NCBI GenBank assembly: GCA_023512835.1
Contig: CM042089.1
Coordinates: 22,274,519-22,338,518 of the forward strand
Source: Taxillus chinensis
Taxonomy: Eukaryota > Streptophyta > Magnoliopsida > Santalales > Loranthaceae
DNA length: 64,000 bases
Direction: 5' to 3'
Under the pieces are notes generated by a model. That model saw only the letters and a list, made by a program, of their open reading frames with translations. It did no database searches and had not been told where the DNA came from. Below are positions 12,166 through 24,749 of the stretch, in pieces. Position 1 is the stretch's first letter, and each line of letters begins with the position of its first letter. The position numbers and the translations under genes were made by a program.

Positions 12166-15100
12166 CCGAACAATCATTTAATCACCTAATAATTATAACA
12201 TGCTATCCAAATACATTAGAATCATACAAAATACTAAAATGAAATCATATTCAAATAATATTACATGCTCAAATATTCATCAATCCATAAATATTCAATT
12301 GGACTGAGCTATTCTCAATCCATATACCAAAGAACTACTCACTCATGGTTATAAAAACAAGAGAATTCACTAGTGAGATAATTGCCTTTACAAGATAGAA
12401 GAAGGAATTAATGAAAACATAAAGAACTATGACTACCCTTGTAGCATGTAGTTCCAGGCATTCGTTTTTTTGCCTAACACACAATCTCTCTCTTTTGAAC
12501 TAAAGAAGAATACACCCCAAGCCTTTTGTTATGCACCATAGGCCTCTAATTAGGTATTTATGGAGTCATAGAATGCTAAAAATTGGAAAGCCCATGTCAA
12601 AGGACAATTTTTCCTTGGGGATATGATTTCACACTTTCTTTGAGTTTTTTTAATAATGTTCTTGTTGTTTTTAGTTGGAAGAAGAAAGAATTGGAGACCT
12701 TCCAAATCCTATCTTCCTTTTAGGTTCTTAATTTGTTTGTCTTAAGCTGTAAGTAGAAGTAATAAGCAAGTATTCAATGCTTGGTATAAGATATTCTTCT
12801 ACGTCTTTGCGGGAGCATCCGTGCAATGGTAAGTTTGTGTTTTCAACGCCCATAGAGCAAAAATAACAAAAAGGATATCTGTTGTATACGTAGGAAAAGG
12901 AAATAACTACAGCATAGTCGGTGGCCTAGTTCAAAATTTTTCAATAAAAGGATTTATAAAAGGCCAAAGGGCAGCCGCAGCCCCCACCATGGACGTCGTG
13001 GGCCATTTGGTTTGGTGATATGGCGTGGCCGTGGCTAGCTGCTATATGTTGATTTCCTTCAATTTTCATATTTTTTTGCTCTTTTTTTGTTCCCTTTTCA
13101 CCCCATTTATCTGTAGTTGCTTGCAAAACTCCGTAAAACACAAATAAGCACGTACAATATACAAATATAACATGAAACAATGCAAAACAACATGCACTTA
13201 TGCAAAACATATAAAATTAATGCAAAAACAATGGGGAAAATAAAAGAGAAGTGTATGTATTTTAGACTCATTAACCTTAATCTTCAAATTTATCTCAAAT
13301 TGACTTTATTTTCCTGAAATTGTTATTATTGGCAAATGTTATATTTTTTGTATCCCAAAAATATACATTTAAAATAATATTAGACAAGTATATGATACTA
13401 TTATATTTAGAGGATTTGTTTTTTTCAAGTGTTTTACCATATTAATATTATCTTTGAGCTTTTGAGCAATACATTCAAGAAATTGTTCAGCTACTCAATC
13501 AAACTTTTGACATCAAACAATCTTACTTTTATGTAGCCCTACTTTTGAAAATAAATATTTTAAATTTTTATTACTCATATAAATGATGTTATTTTTTTTT
13601 TCTTACCTTAGGTTGCTACAACTTTCTTTCTTTTGTTGGTAAATGCTTCTGATTAAAGATTGTATAGCAAAATGTTTGCTCTGATTTTGCTATGAAGATG
13701 GTTGCCTTTATCCAAAATGTATTTCTCTAAAAGAAAAAAGTGTATAGAAGTTTTATAATTATTATTTCATTGTTATAGATATTGTCAGACTCGACACTTT
13801 GCACCCTGAATTTCAATGCTATTTTGAGCACCAGCATATTTTTTATGTGAAATGTTACCGGCACAAAGATCCGAAGAAATCTCTATAATATTTAGACGCC
13901 CCAACAAAAAAAAAACACTATCTCTCTCGTTCATCGACCAACCCGAGGAAATCAACCCAACCCAACGGTCCATCTCTTTTTAACACTACTCTCACGTCTC
14001 TCTCTCTAAAGACTTAATCTTTGTGGTGCGAATTCTTCAAGTTCTCACCTACGTGCGTCCGTGTGGATTTTGGTTTGAGGGGGAATTTGATGTTGAATAA
14101 GAATCAATGACGGCAACGTGCGTGGCCAATTTGAGGTTTTGAATCTCTGCTCCAGATACACTCAGTACACACGCACATATAAGAGCATCCACAGCATGTT
14201 ACTATAATTTAACTTTTTCTATAATTTAGGGTAAAAAATATATAAAATTATCAAAAACTCACTTGCAAGGTTTCCTAAAATAGGGTATAGGGATAGAGAA
14301 TGAATAGTAATATAGGAATTTACTATTTATCTCTAAATGTTTTCCTTATAATTTTTTAATATATATATTAAACTTGTAACTTTTTGATTAGTTATAATAA
14401 ATGAAAGGATGATAGAGAAATAATATAAAATGAATTAAATAATAAATATAGATAGAAATGGGAAATGAAATGTTTGATGTTTTTGAAAACTAAGGAAATT
14501 TTTTACTATTCATCCCTAAAATAGGGATGAAAATACCAAAGTTGGGGTGGATGCTCTAACATGCTACGGTAATATCTCGATGTCAGTCATGTAACATGTT
14601 TTTACCTTCAAAATGTCTGATTTTTGTGAATTCCGTGCTTCTTCTTTTTCTAATCATTGGACAGGTCCTAAGGTTGAAGTTTAAGTGGAGTAACTTGGGC
14701 TTCGCATGAGTGTTGCAGGTATGCTTGCATCGCATCCTAGCTTATTGATTCTTTCCTGGAATGGGGATTTTATGTATATATTTGTATGATGTTCAGTGAC
14801 CAACATTTTTAGAAACCTTACTTTGCCAAGCATGGATGATGGATGTGTTTGTTTGCTGCTTGTGAAACTGTAAATCAATATTTAAGATTAGTAGGCCTGC
14901 TTTTACGGACTATAAGCATCTATGAGAACGCAAAATGTCGCCTTTACCAATTGACGTTTTCATTCTATCCAATCTCTGTATCATGCAGAAAATACTTGAA
15001 CTGATTAATATTCTCATGCTAATTGTGTGTTTGATTCATATTTGAACTGATTAATATTTGAGTTGACATAGAGTAGTTATGGAAATTTGGATTCATATGC

Positions 15101-16980
15101 TAATTGTGTGTTTCTTTTGTTTTATTTGATCACCTGTTAATATATTATGGATCCACAACGAAGGCTAAAATGTCTAAAATTAAAGTGCAAACTGAAACAT
15201 TTCATTTATTAGCTCACATGGTCATGCTTCCAGCTTTCCCTTAAATACAACATCTAGAACTGCACACAAGACATTTATCATGAGATAAAAGAATATTACA
15301 AATAATTTTATTCAAGCAATAGAAAGAATCAATTCTAATCTGACATATGTGAAAAAGAACAACAAGGCTTGTGTTGCTAGATTGTGTCAAAGATTAAAAT
15401 GCTCAGCAAGTAGAAGCAAACAAAAGCATTGAATTACTTAGGCCACGTGGTGATGTATGGACCAAAACATTGGTTAGTTTGCGTGTTTTACAAACAAAAT
15501 CTATTATGCTCTCTTTTGGAAAAATCTTCAATATGAGACATTTGTTAATTTTCCCTAGAAACATCACTTCCCCAAATTTCTGGTAAGACCTAACCAATAG
15601 CCTCTAAACAAGAACAGTTCAACACTTGGAAGGAAGTACTTCAACAACTAATAATTTACCTTCATCGCCAACACAAAAACTAGTTCCAAATGAAGAAATA
15701 AACTTGAACAAAATTTTTCTAACACAAAAAATTTGAACTGTATATAATTAAAAATAAGGTGTAGAGTTTTGAAGGATCAACATCTTACTTTAAAGCTGTG
15801 TGGTTTCATTTAACTTGAAATCAAGGACCCATTGCTATCAAAGAGGCAATATTTTAAAAGATGGTTTCTAATGCTAACTTAGGTGACTTGAACCTGATAA
15901 GTAGGCCATTTATTTTTATTGGAGGCTATGTTTTTACTCAATGGCTTGAAACTAATTCCATTAAAGCTCTGCAGAATGTTGGGTCTATATTTTGCTCATC
16001 TTCTTCCATCATTTTCTTTAAAACCAGTTCATGTTTGTTTAAAGGACATGTGTTAACTTCTATATTTTTTTCCCCATTTATAGTCCTACTGCAACATCGA
16101 GGGCACCAAGCTGGTTGTCCCCATGGACATTCTCGACAGGTGGTTTCACAAATTCTAGGAGTGAGCCAAGTGTGATCCCCAGTTCCTTAAGTTTTTTGCT
16201 CCCCCCTGATCTGCCTTTTCCCCTTCCTCTCCCTCCCAATTGCAAGCCCGCACCCCCAATTCCATCCAAGGTACGTGCTACTGCTACTACTATCTATTTT
16301 CATGTCTTAATCTATCATTCATTCATAGATTCATTGCCCTTCTTTTTTACCTGGCATCAATTGTTTTAAGCCATCTTGTTCTTTGTGTCAGTGTGTGTGT
16401 TGTTTTGTTACTTCCTTGGCGTATTCCTGCTTTATCAATGTACATGCTGGATTTTGGGATGGGTCAATGTGAGTCACATTCACAATGATTAATCCTTGCT
16501 AAATTCAAGTTAAAAGGGAAAAATAAATAAATCAACATTGTTCTGGTTCTAAATTCATGTTTTTTTCTAAATTCACCATATTCTGCACCGCTATATCTAC
16601 TAATAAAAAAAATGGTGTAGTCACAATGCAATTATAGAATCCTTTATAGTTTGATGTTTAATGGAAGGGCATGGTTGAGGCTGAACCTGATTTGTTAATC
16701 TATACAGATTTGGATAAGAACACGGAGCTTAATTGGAAGAGAAGGTATCACATCAAGGCCATCAATATTCTCATTAGTGCATCATCTATCGAGACATTGT
16801 TACTAATGCATTTTTTGTATTTCTAATGTTTTTGTTATAATAATTATTATTTTAAAGAAATTGTTACTGGGGTGTTTTCAAATGCGTTGCGTTTACTCAA
16901 ACCTGCAACAAAACCAGGTTGGAATCTCCAGTAGTAATAATATTCTCATGTTTTTCTGGGTTTTGGAGTTTTTTTTTGTC
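12166..16980 (+). repeat. Duplicated block A (NHL-gene flank)
   Basis: Block A is homologous to block C (about 53705-57050), and its second half (from about 14788) to block B (about 16981 onward), placed in tandem with a period of about 2.15-2.19 kb. Shared markers include ATTACATGCTCA-type sequence near 12262, CCTACGTGCGTCCGTGTGG near 14047, and a frame reading GTKLVVPMDILDRWFHKF at about 16100-16167. That frame is kept in all three copies but I could not identify it. The NHL exon present in B and C is absent here because B begins first. Positions 12480-13780 hold nothing recognisable. Confidence 0.7.
14183..14556. mobile_element. Tourist-like MITE
   Basis: A 374-bp AT-rich element with terminal inverted repeats GAGCATCCAC and GTGGATGCTC, flanked by TAA on both sides (14180-14182 and 14557-14559). 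TIR type, size and 3-bp TAA duplication fit a PIF/Harbinger-derived Tourist MITE. Block C lacks it at the matching place (about 54283), which serves as the empty site. No coding capacity. Confidence 0.8.
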
Positions 16981-19900
16981 TGATGTTCAGTGACCAACAT
17001 TTTTAGAAACCTAACTTCGCCAAGCATGAGTGTGTTTGTTTGCTGCTTGTGAAACTGTAAATCAATATTTAATATTAGTAGGCCTGCTTTTACTGACTAT
17101 AAGCATCTATGAGAACGCAAAATGTTGCCATTACCAATTGACGTTTTCATTCTATCCAATCTCTGTATCATGCAGAAAATACTTGAACTGATTAATATTT
17201 TCATGCTAACTGTGTGTTTGATTCATATTTGAACCGATTAATATTTGAGTTGACCTAGAGTACTTATGAAAATTTTGATTCATATGCTAATTGTGTGTTT
17301 CTTTTGTTTTATTTGATCACCTGTTAATATATTATGGATCCACCAATGGAGGTTAAAATGTCTAAAATTAAAAGGCGAACTGAAACATTTCATTTATTAG
17401 CTCACATGGTCATGCTTCCAGTTTTCTTGGCGACAACATCTAGAACTGCAACCAAGACATTTATCATGAGATAAAGAATATTGCAAATAATTTTATTCAA
17501 GTAATAGAAAGAATCAATTCTAATCTAACATATGTGAAAAGGAACAACAAGGCTTGTGTTGCTAGATCGTGTCAAAGATTAAAACGCTCAGCAAGTACAA
17601 GCAAACAAAAAATCTTGTACCAAAACGTTGGTTAGTTTGCGTGTTTTACAAACGAACTCTATTATGCTCTCTTTTGAAAAAATCTTCAATATAAGACATT
17701 TGTTAATTTTCCTTAGAAACATCACTTCCCCAAATTTCTGGTAAGACCTAACCAATAGCTTCTAAAAAAGGACAGTTCAACACTTGAAAGGGAGTACTTC
17801 AACAACTAATAATTTACCTTCATCACCAACACAAAAACTAGTTCCAAATGAAGAAATAAACTTGAACAAAAAATTTATAATACAGAAAATTTAAAGTGTA
17901 TATAATTAAAAATAAGGTGTAGAGTTTTGAAGGATCAACATCTTACTTTAAAGCTGTGTGGTTTCATTTAACTTGAAATCAAGGACCCATTGCTATCAAA
18001 GAGGCAATATTTTAAAAGATGGTTTCTAATGCTAACTTAGGTGGCTTGAACCTGATAAGTAGGCTATTTATTTTTATTGGAGACTATTTTTTTACTCAAT
18101 AGCTTGAAACTAATTCCATTAAAGTTCTGCAGAATGTTGGGTCTATACTTTGCTCATCTTCTTCCATCATTTTCTTTAAAACCAGTTCATGTTTGTTTAA
18201 AGGACTACTATATTTTTTTTCCCCATGTACAGTCCTACCGCAACGTTGAGGGCACCAAGCTGGTTGTCCCCATGGACATTCCCGACAGGTGGTTTCACAA
18301 ATTCTAGGAGAGAGCAAGTGTGCTCCCCAGTTCCTTAAATCTTTTGCTCTCCCCTGATATGCCTTTTTCCCTTCCTCTCCCTCCCAATTGCAAGCCCGCT
18401 CCCCCAATGCCATCCAAGGTTCGTACTACTGTTACTACTATCTATTTTCATGTCATAATCTATCATTCATTCATAAATTCACTACCCTTTTTTTTTACAT
18501 TGCATCAATTGTTTTAAGCCATCTTGTTCTTTGTGTCAGTGTGTGTGTTGTATTGTTACTTCCTTGGCGTATTTCTACTCTATCAATGTACATGCTGGAT
18601 TTTGGGATGGGTCAATGCGAGTCACATTCACAATGATCAATCCTCGCTAAATTGAAATTAAAAAGGCAAAATAAATAAATCAACAATGTTCTTGTTCTAA
18701 ATTCATCATATTGTGCACCACTATATCTACTAATAAAAAAAATGGTGCGGTCACAATGCAATTATAGAATCCTTTATTGTTTGATGTTTAATGGAAAGGC
18801 ATGGTTGAGGGTGAACCTGATTTTTTAATCTATACAGATTTGAATAAGAACATGATCAAGGCCATCAATATTCTCATTAGTGCATCATCTATCAAGACAT
18901 TGTTACTAATGTATTCTCTTGTATTTCTAATGTTTTTGTTATAATAATTATTATTTTAACGAAATTGTTACTGGGGTGTTTTCAAATGGGTTGCGTTTAC
19001 TCAAACCTGCAACAATACCAGGTTGGAATCTCCATTAATAATAATTTTCTCGTGTTTTTCTGGGCTTGGGAGTTTTTTTTTCTGATGAAGTGATACTTAT
19101 TTTTGTTTCAGCAACTGCTAGGCAACTGAAGATGAAATTTGAGAGCAGGTACAGTGTTGAGGTGGTGTTTGATGGAAGTAAACTTGGGATTGAGCCATAC
19201 TCGATTGAAGTATTTCCCAGTGTGGAGCTTTTGATTCTTGATTCTAATAATAGTAACATTTATGGGATCTCTGCCTCTTTATCTATATGTAAGTGGGGTT
19301 TGATTGTAATATTTTTAGATTTTGTTTTGTTCAATCTTGTGCTATGCTTATAATACATTTATTGTCTTACAATCCTATATGTGGGTATTTTATTTTTTTG
19401 ACAAGATCTTGAATATGCTGAGCTATTCTTAAAAAGAAAAAGATGAAAATTTGTGCATTGGGTGTTAAAAGGGATAGTACTTGGATTCATTTGATATTGT
19501 TTTGATAAGGCTTTTGTAAGATTCCTGCCCATCATGTAAATCATATTCACATGTAGTACTTAAATTCATCTGTTTTGTCTTCGTTCTTTCACTTCCCTTC
19601 AATCTAAAAATACCCTAAATAGTAATGTAGCACTGTTTGTGCCTGACGTGAATGAATTGGAGAGTTGGGCGTTTCCCTTCAATCAAAGTTGAACCATCCG
19701 AAGGGGCTTACATTGATGGGGGGAACAAATACATTGAGTTAATTTTTTATTTCTATTTTTTTGTTTTCCCCACAGGATGATGGGGGGAATTTTATTATTC
19801 ATTCGTGTATAATGTTTGACATTACCGGACTATATTACAATTTTAACTGCCCATTGGGCCACTTAGTGCTGATACTGCTGCTCATGCTTTTCCTTACAAA

Positions 19901-20010
19901 TGTAGCATAACCTAGTGTGATAATCACAATAATTTAACCTAGTTATTGTGCCTACTTGTTACAGAGCAGTTCGGGAGATTCAGCTCCATTTATTAACGTC
20001 AGATTTGCTT
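16981..20010 (+). repeat. Duplicated block B (tandem copy of A, with NHL exon)
   Basis: B repeats A starting at TGATGTTCAGTGACCAACAT (16981 here, about 14791 in A, about 54530 in C). It includes the GTKLVVPMDIPDRWFHKF frame (about 18248-18307), runs on through an intron-like stretch into an NHL-gene exon at 19112, and ends with a scrap of a later NHL exon near 19965-19995. Confidence 0.7.
19112..19288 (+). pseudogene. NHL-repeat membrane-protein gene relic, exon
   Basis: A splice acceptor TTTTTGTTTCAG precedes, and a consensus donor TATGTAAGT follows. The exon is open and reads ATARQLKMKFESRYSVEVVF, then DGSKLGIEPYSIEV and LLILDSNNSNIYGISASL, matching the start of the NHL beta-propeller domain in plant NHL-domain-containing proteins. 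Family members are predicted membrane-anchored; their biochemical role is poorly known. The rest of the gene is missing apart from the AVREIQLH scrap near 19975, so this is an orphan exon. The same exon in block C carries frameshifts. Confidence 0.75.
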
Positions 20011-20094
20011 GAGCATCACCTGTGGAAAAATTATCATATTGGTGATGTATTTATTATATGGGCGCAAAATTTAGAATAGTAAAGTACCTTAGAA

Positions 20095-20462
20095 GTCTTG
20101 CGACTGCGGTCATGAATTTGAATTGGGGAAAGAACCTCTTGCTCTAAAAAATATATGGAAAGATTGCGTTGAAGTGGCTTAGAAAGACTCTAACCTCACC
20201 GCATTATTTTTGCCATTGAGGGAATCTTTGAGTGAGAAAGCAGATACTGTGATAATTTATTGTTTGCATTTTGGCTTAAATATTCTCTGTTTTTCAATTG
20301 CGTTTCGGATATTTATGCACGGGATAGCCACAAGAGATGGACGGTGCCGTGGTTGTGGTAGAAGATGGTACAAGAGCCGAGTGGGAGAGAGAGAGGTAAG
20401 GCTTTTTCTGAGTGGGGGACAACGGCGACCAAGAGGATGGAGATTGTATTATTCCTATTTTC
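20095..20462 (+). repeat. Unidentified repeated block X, copy 1
   Basis: The block includes GCGGTCATGAATTTGAATTG, GGAAAGATTGCGTT and GAGGGAATCTTTGAGTGAGA. It recurs at about 22805-23065 and 36150-36560. Several copies carry a short frame reading LRESLSEKA. No domain is recognised and coding status is doubtful. Here it abuts the truncated gypsy element. Confidence 0.5.
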
Positions 20463-20614
20463 CTATGATCTGTCGGAACAGTAAATCGGGATCCCAACAG
20501 ATAGTGTCGTAACGCCAGAATTAAGGCAAGCGGTTTGCGATCGTAGGTCGGTTTGAATCTGTTGGAAAAAGAGAAGCCTTTGCTGAAATAAGCCAAGAAA
20601 TCCCCGTAATTCTT

Positions 20615-21004
20615 TTACAGAAGATGGCGTAGGCCAATTAGGTCATGATCCACCGAAACCCCTTCAACAGCAGAAATAACATGGCCTAAAAATGCAATTT
20701 GCAGATGGCCAAAGAGACATTTAGAGGGCTTTTCAAAAAGCTGATGTGCTTGTAGAAGTTGCAGGGTGATAGAGAGATGTTCTTGATGCTGTGTTGCTGA
20801 TGAACTGTAAATTAAAATGCCATCAAAGAAAACAACTATAAATTTACGGAGATATGGCCTCAATAGGTCATTCATCACAGCTTGAAAAGTGGAGGGAGCA
20901 TTGGCCAGTCCGAAGGGCATAACCAGAAACTCGTAATGGCCAGAATGTGTACGAAATGCTGTTTTAATCACAGCATTGGTTGATAGGGGTAGGCATAATG
21001 GCAT
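20615..21004 (-). pseudogene. Gypsy reverse transcriptase fragment
   Basis: The frame carries HYEFLVMPFGLANAPSTFQ and the catalytic-box equivalent FFDGILIYS. The usual second Asp of the FxDD motif is Gly here, so activity would be lost even if the frame were whole. It ends at a stop after LRHLL; an RNase H scrap follows in another frame toward 20463, with the intervening segment deleted. Confidence 0.8.
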
Positions 21005-21224
21005 ATGGAGGGCAAGAGTGAAGGAATAATTCTTGCCAATTCATCTCCACCGTGGCTAAGGATCTGAGCCAAGTGATTCCCAGAACAATCTCTGCACAAC
21101 CGAGAGAAAGTGGGAAAAAATCTTGGGTGATAATAAAGTTCGATATGTGGATGGCTACCTCGGGGCAGATTTGATTACAAGGGATAATATCTCCATTTCC
21201 AATGGTAACACCAAAAGAGGTAAC

Positions 21225-21694
21225 CTACGAGATTGGAAGATTTAATTCTTCGACCAATATATTCGATATGAAATTAGGTGTACAACCGCTGTCCACCAAA
21301 ATGAACACAGCACGTCCCTTGATATTTCCATGAAACCGTAAGGTTGTGTTGTTGTCATGGTCTGCGATTTGATGGAAGGAGATCTCAGCCTGTCCAGATT
21401 CCAATTTAGATGTGTCACCCCCGTCTTCTTCATAATTTTCTTCGATTTTCTCTGTGAACTCCAGTTGAGAAAAATTATGGCGACATAACATTGATGTCCA
21501 GAGGTGAACTTATCTCCACAGAGAAAGCATAGTCCTTTGTCACGTCTTTGTTGACGTTCAGCAAAGTTTGGAAGGATTGGAGGTGGTGGTCGATTATGAA
21601 TATTTTGGGTATTTGAAAAATTGTTGGGCCGTGGAATTAATATGGGTTTTGGGCTCTTTGATGAACTAAATTTGGATTCAAATTCAAAGGCCAC
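21225..21694 (-). pseudogene. Gypsy zinc knuckle and aspartic protease fragment
   Basis: Two overlapping frames give a nucleic-acid-binding knuckle CFLCGDKFTSGHQC and, after a frameshift, the protease core AVFILVDSGCTPNFI with the DSG catalytic triad. In an active element the protease matures the gag-pol polyprotein. The frame change between knuckle and protease shows decay. Confidence 0.75.
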
Positions 21695-22057
21695 GGAGGT
21701 TGCCTTGAATACAGAACGTGGCTTATGAATGCGTACCTCAGCCCTTCAATTCTTCCTTTAAACCAGCAATAAAAGCACCTAATCATGCATTTTCTGGCCA
21801 GTCCGAAACCCTTGCAGCGCGTGGAGCGAATTCCATCCCAAATTCTGCCACAGATGCCGTTTGTTTAATAGAGCACAGGGATTCATCCAGATTTTGAAAT
21901 TCCGGTGGCCCATAGCTCTCTTGAAATATCCTCACGAGATCCTCCCACAACGAGATATCTCATTCACCGGTGACCCAAGCATAGAGATTCAGATCAGAGC
22001 GTCACCCTCCAAATGCATTGACGCAGCCTCTACCTTCATGTCAATGGGTATGTCGTA

Positions 22058-22354
22058 CTAATGAAAATATTTCTCTGTTTTGAGGAACCACCCTCGTGGA
22101 TCTCCCCCTTCATACTTAGGGAATTCTATTCTTGCATTTGGTTTTCGATGGTGAAAATGGTGGAAGTCACTGTCTCCATCATGATCATCCCACCAAGGTT
22201 GGTGGTTTCGATCTTGAGGTTGAGGGGTAACACGTTGATCTCGAGTTTCACCCTGTTGGGGTTCTCCAGGAACACCGATGGTAGGATGAGGAATATGTCT
22301 AGACTGGGTTTCTAAAGAAGTAACTCGTTTGGCAAAATCATCCAATATTTCCAA
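22058..22354 (-). pseudogene. Gypsy gag fragment
   Basis: The frame ends in IEFPKYEGGDPRGWFLKTEK, the typical start of the plant gypsy gag core, after a region rich in Pro, Gln and His. Homology continues downstream through stops (for example ...EGDALIWIYAWVTGE). Repeated, truncated, at 23786-24080. Confidence 0.7.
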
Positions 22355-22507
22355 ACGTGAGGCTATAGTGGATAATTATTGAGCCAAATCAAAATTAATA
22401 TTGTGTGGGATGGGATTGGATGGGTTAGAATGTGGAAAGGTCAGATTGTGATTGTTGGGAAGGAGTATCATGGTTGGAATTGCGTGTTTTTGGCCATTAG
22501 GAACGAA

Positions 22508-22520
22508 GGCTTTGATACCA
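22508..22520 (-). other. Primer binding site (tRNA-iMet type)
   Basis: TGGTATCAAAGCC lies 3 bases inside the LTR end and matches the plant initiator-Met PBS consensus with one difference from TGGTATCAGAGCC. It primes minus-strand DNA synthesis in the parent element. Confidence 0.65.
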
Positions 22521-22523
22521 ATT

Positions 22524-22795
22524 TGATAAGAACCACTTTTTGTCGAGATCTAGCAAGAGGAATAATAGGAAAATATTTATTTTATTTTCTTCACACCCGT
22601 CCCCGAATGTTTCATGTTTGTCCCCATATATATAAGGACAAGGTAGTTACAAGCAGTTACAATAACTTACGGCGGTTACAAACAGTTATTGCCGAATATG
22701 AAAAACTGTAATAATGAGAGAAATACATAATTTAAGTCTTGTTAACTGCCTTCTTTCTCCTATGATATGTGATTACGTGTTGAGGAGTTATATCA
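22524..22795 (-). repeat. Gypsy 5' LTR
   Basis: A 272-bp segment bounded by TGATA and TATCA, lying directly beyond the PBS. A near-identical copy is at 24242-24527. The TG...CA ends and the 3-base gap to the PBS fit an LTR boundary. No certain target duplication was found. Confidence 0.65.
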
Positions 22796-22804
22796 CCTTG
22801 CCCC

Positions 22805-23150
22805 TGCGGTCATAAATTTGAATTGGGGAAACAAGCTGTTGCTAAAAGAAAAAAGAATGGAAAGATTGCGTTAAAGTGGCTTAGAAAAACTAACCTCACC
22901 GCATTACTTTTGCCATTGAGGGAATCTTTGAGTGAGAAAGCAGTTACTATGATAATTTATTGTTTGCATTTCCCCAATCTTATACGTAAGGACAAATTTT
23001 GGCTTAAATATTCTCTATTTTTCAATTCCATTTCGGATATTAATCTCTACAGTGCTTTATGCTAGAAGATGGTACAAAAGCCGATAGAGAGAATGGATTA
23101 TGGGAAAGAAATGTATATTTTAAGGACAAAAATTTACTTAATTACTCAAA
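22805..23150 (+). repeat. Block X, copy 2
   Basis: Homologous to 20095-20340, with an extra short stretch near 22975-22990. It joins directly to MPP-beta intron-like DNA at about 23105. The frame LRESLSEKAVTMIIYC is retained, without a known domain. Confidence 0.5.
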
Positions 23151-23785
23151 TTAATTGTACCATTTTTATTTGCAAGAGTTTCTATAATTTTTGTTGCCCT
23201 GTGAAGTTGGAAACTGCTTTGTTTTCTGTTGTTATTACATTTTAATTTTGTTTTGTTTGGGTGGATTGATTGAGAGCTGGGGATGGGTGTTTGAATTATA
23301 ATTGTGGTAGTTTATTTAGCACATATTTTGATGCTGGTTAAAGTTTGTTGCTTTTGCTATGTCAATAAATCTTTCTTGTTTTTTACTTCTCTATCTTGCC
23401 CTTAAATACCTTCTCTGTGTTTGTATCTCCTAGCTAGGTGGTTGATTCATTCATCATTTCAATTTTTTAAAAAGAATGAAATTGATCTCCCAATTTTTTA
23501 AATTAGGTGGAAGTCTTACGGAGGAAGTAATTTTTGATCATTTGCATGCGGCGGCATACACTCCATTCGGGAGAAGAATTCTTGTCCCTGCTGATAATAT
23601 AAAGACAATCGTCAAAAAGAGCTTCTTCACAACTACATTCCAATCTACCACACAACTCCATGATAGGAATCAAATTACCGATGAAATAGATCTATAGAAT
23701 TAAAGAGCAGAATATCCCACAAAAGTCAACAACTCCACATGGTGAAAGCTGCAGGACGTTGTGGCCTGTGTTGATAGTGTCGGAG
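23105..23785 (+). pseudogene. Mitochondrial processing peptidase beta relic, copy 1
   Basis: An exon beginning after the acceptor AAATTAG (23506) reads GGSLTEEVIFDHLHAAAYTP then RRILVPADNIKTIVK, matching the EEVIFDHLHATAF..TPLGRTILGP region of the MPP-beta/M16 metallopeptidase family. Upstream bases (23105-23506) are intron-like and shared with copies 2 and 3, so this is a genomic duplicate and not a retrocopy. The zinc-binding part of the gene is absent. The copy is cut at 23785 by gypsy sequence. Confidence 0.75.
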
Positions 23786-24527
23786 TAATGAAAATATTTC
23801 TCTGTTTTGAGGAACCACCCTCGTGGATCTCCCCCTTCATACTTAGGGAATTCTATTCTTGCATTTGGTTTTCCATGGTGAAAATGGTGGAGGTCACTGT
23901 CTCCATCATGATCATCCCACCAAGGTTGGTGGTTTTGATCTCGAGGGGTAACACGTTGATCTCGAGTTTCACCCTATTGGGGTTCTCCAGGAACACCGAT
24001 GGTAGGATGAGGAATATGTCTAGACTGGGTTTCTAAAGAAGTAACTCGTTTGGCAAAATCATCCAATATTTCCAAACGTGAGGCTATAGTGGATAATTAT
24101 TGAGCCAAATCAAAATTAATATTGTGTGGGATGGGATTAGATGAGTTAGAATGTGGAAGGTCAGACTGTGATTGTTGGGAAGGAGTATCATGGTTGGAAT
24201 TAAGTGTTTTGGCCATTAGGAATGAAGGTTTGATACCAATTTGATAAGAACCACTTTTTGTCAAGATCTAGCAAGAGGAATAAGAGGAAACTTGTATTTA
24301 TTTTATTTTCTTCACACCCTTCCCTGGATGTTTCATGTTCGTCCCCATATATATAAGGACAAGGTAGTTACAACCAGTTACAATAACTTACGGCGGTTAC
24401 AAACGGTTATTGCCGAATATGAAAAACTCTAATAATTAGACATAATTAATTAATAAAAGAAATACATAATTTAAGTCTGGTTAACTGCCTTCTTTCTCCT
24501 AGTGATTACTTGTTGAGGAGTTATAAG
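23786..24527 (-). mobile_element. Gypsy leader and LTR fragment, second copy
   Basis: This duplicates 22055-22795: gag start, PBS region (TTGGTATCAAACC, slightly decayed, about 24228-24240) and LTR (24242-24527). It joins MPP-beta DNA on the left and LRR debris on the right. An AATTAGACATAATT insertion near 24435 distinguishes its LTR from copy 1. Confidence 0.7.
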
Positions 24528-24749
24528 CAGCCTGTCTTATAATACTGTTTGATTTTAAGAGACGACTCACTCCCGAGGAGATAACCCGATGGACAAAGGC
24601 TGGTGAGGTTGGGAAGCAAGCTAAGTCTCAGATGCTTCAAGCGAGGGAATATGATTTGAAGACTATGGGGTGAAGAAGGAGCATGATCACCCAGCACCAC
24701 ATTATAAGGAGCATGAGCATCGTTCCCTGTCGACCTCCCACTTACTATT
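24528..24749 (-). pseudogene. LRR exon scrap of an NLR
   Basis: Homologous to the 3' end of the last NLR exon (compare 2030-2215 and 36830-37015): the minus strand carries remnants of CPSGYLL...SSLK...AGCL coding sequence. It contains frame breaks and is cut at 24749 by the AT-rich foldback. It marks a further, mostly lost NLR copy. Confidence 0.6.

Larger units (their letters stand above)
20463..22795 (-). mobile_element. Degenerate Ty3/gypsy retrotransposon, 5' LTR to RNase H
   Basis: Read on the minus strand: an LTR (22795-22524, 272 bp, TGATATAAC...TTCTTATCA ends), a PBS TGGTATCAAAGCC complementary to initiator methionine tRNA (22520-22508), gag, zinc knuckle, protease, reverse transcriptase and part of RNase H (ALRHYLLGSRFTVPTDH), then truncation near 20463. 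No integrase or 3' LTR follows. Several stops and frameshifts separate the parts, so it is dead. A second leader/LTR piece lies at 23786-24527. Confidence 0.8.
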
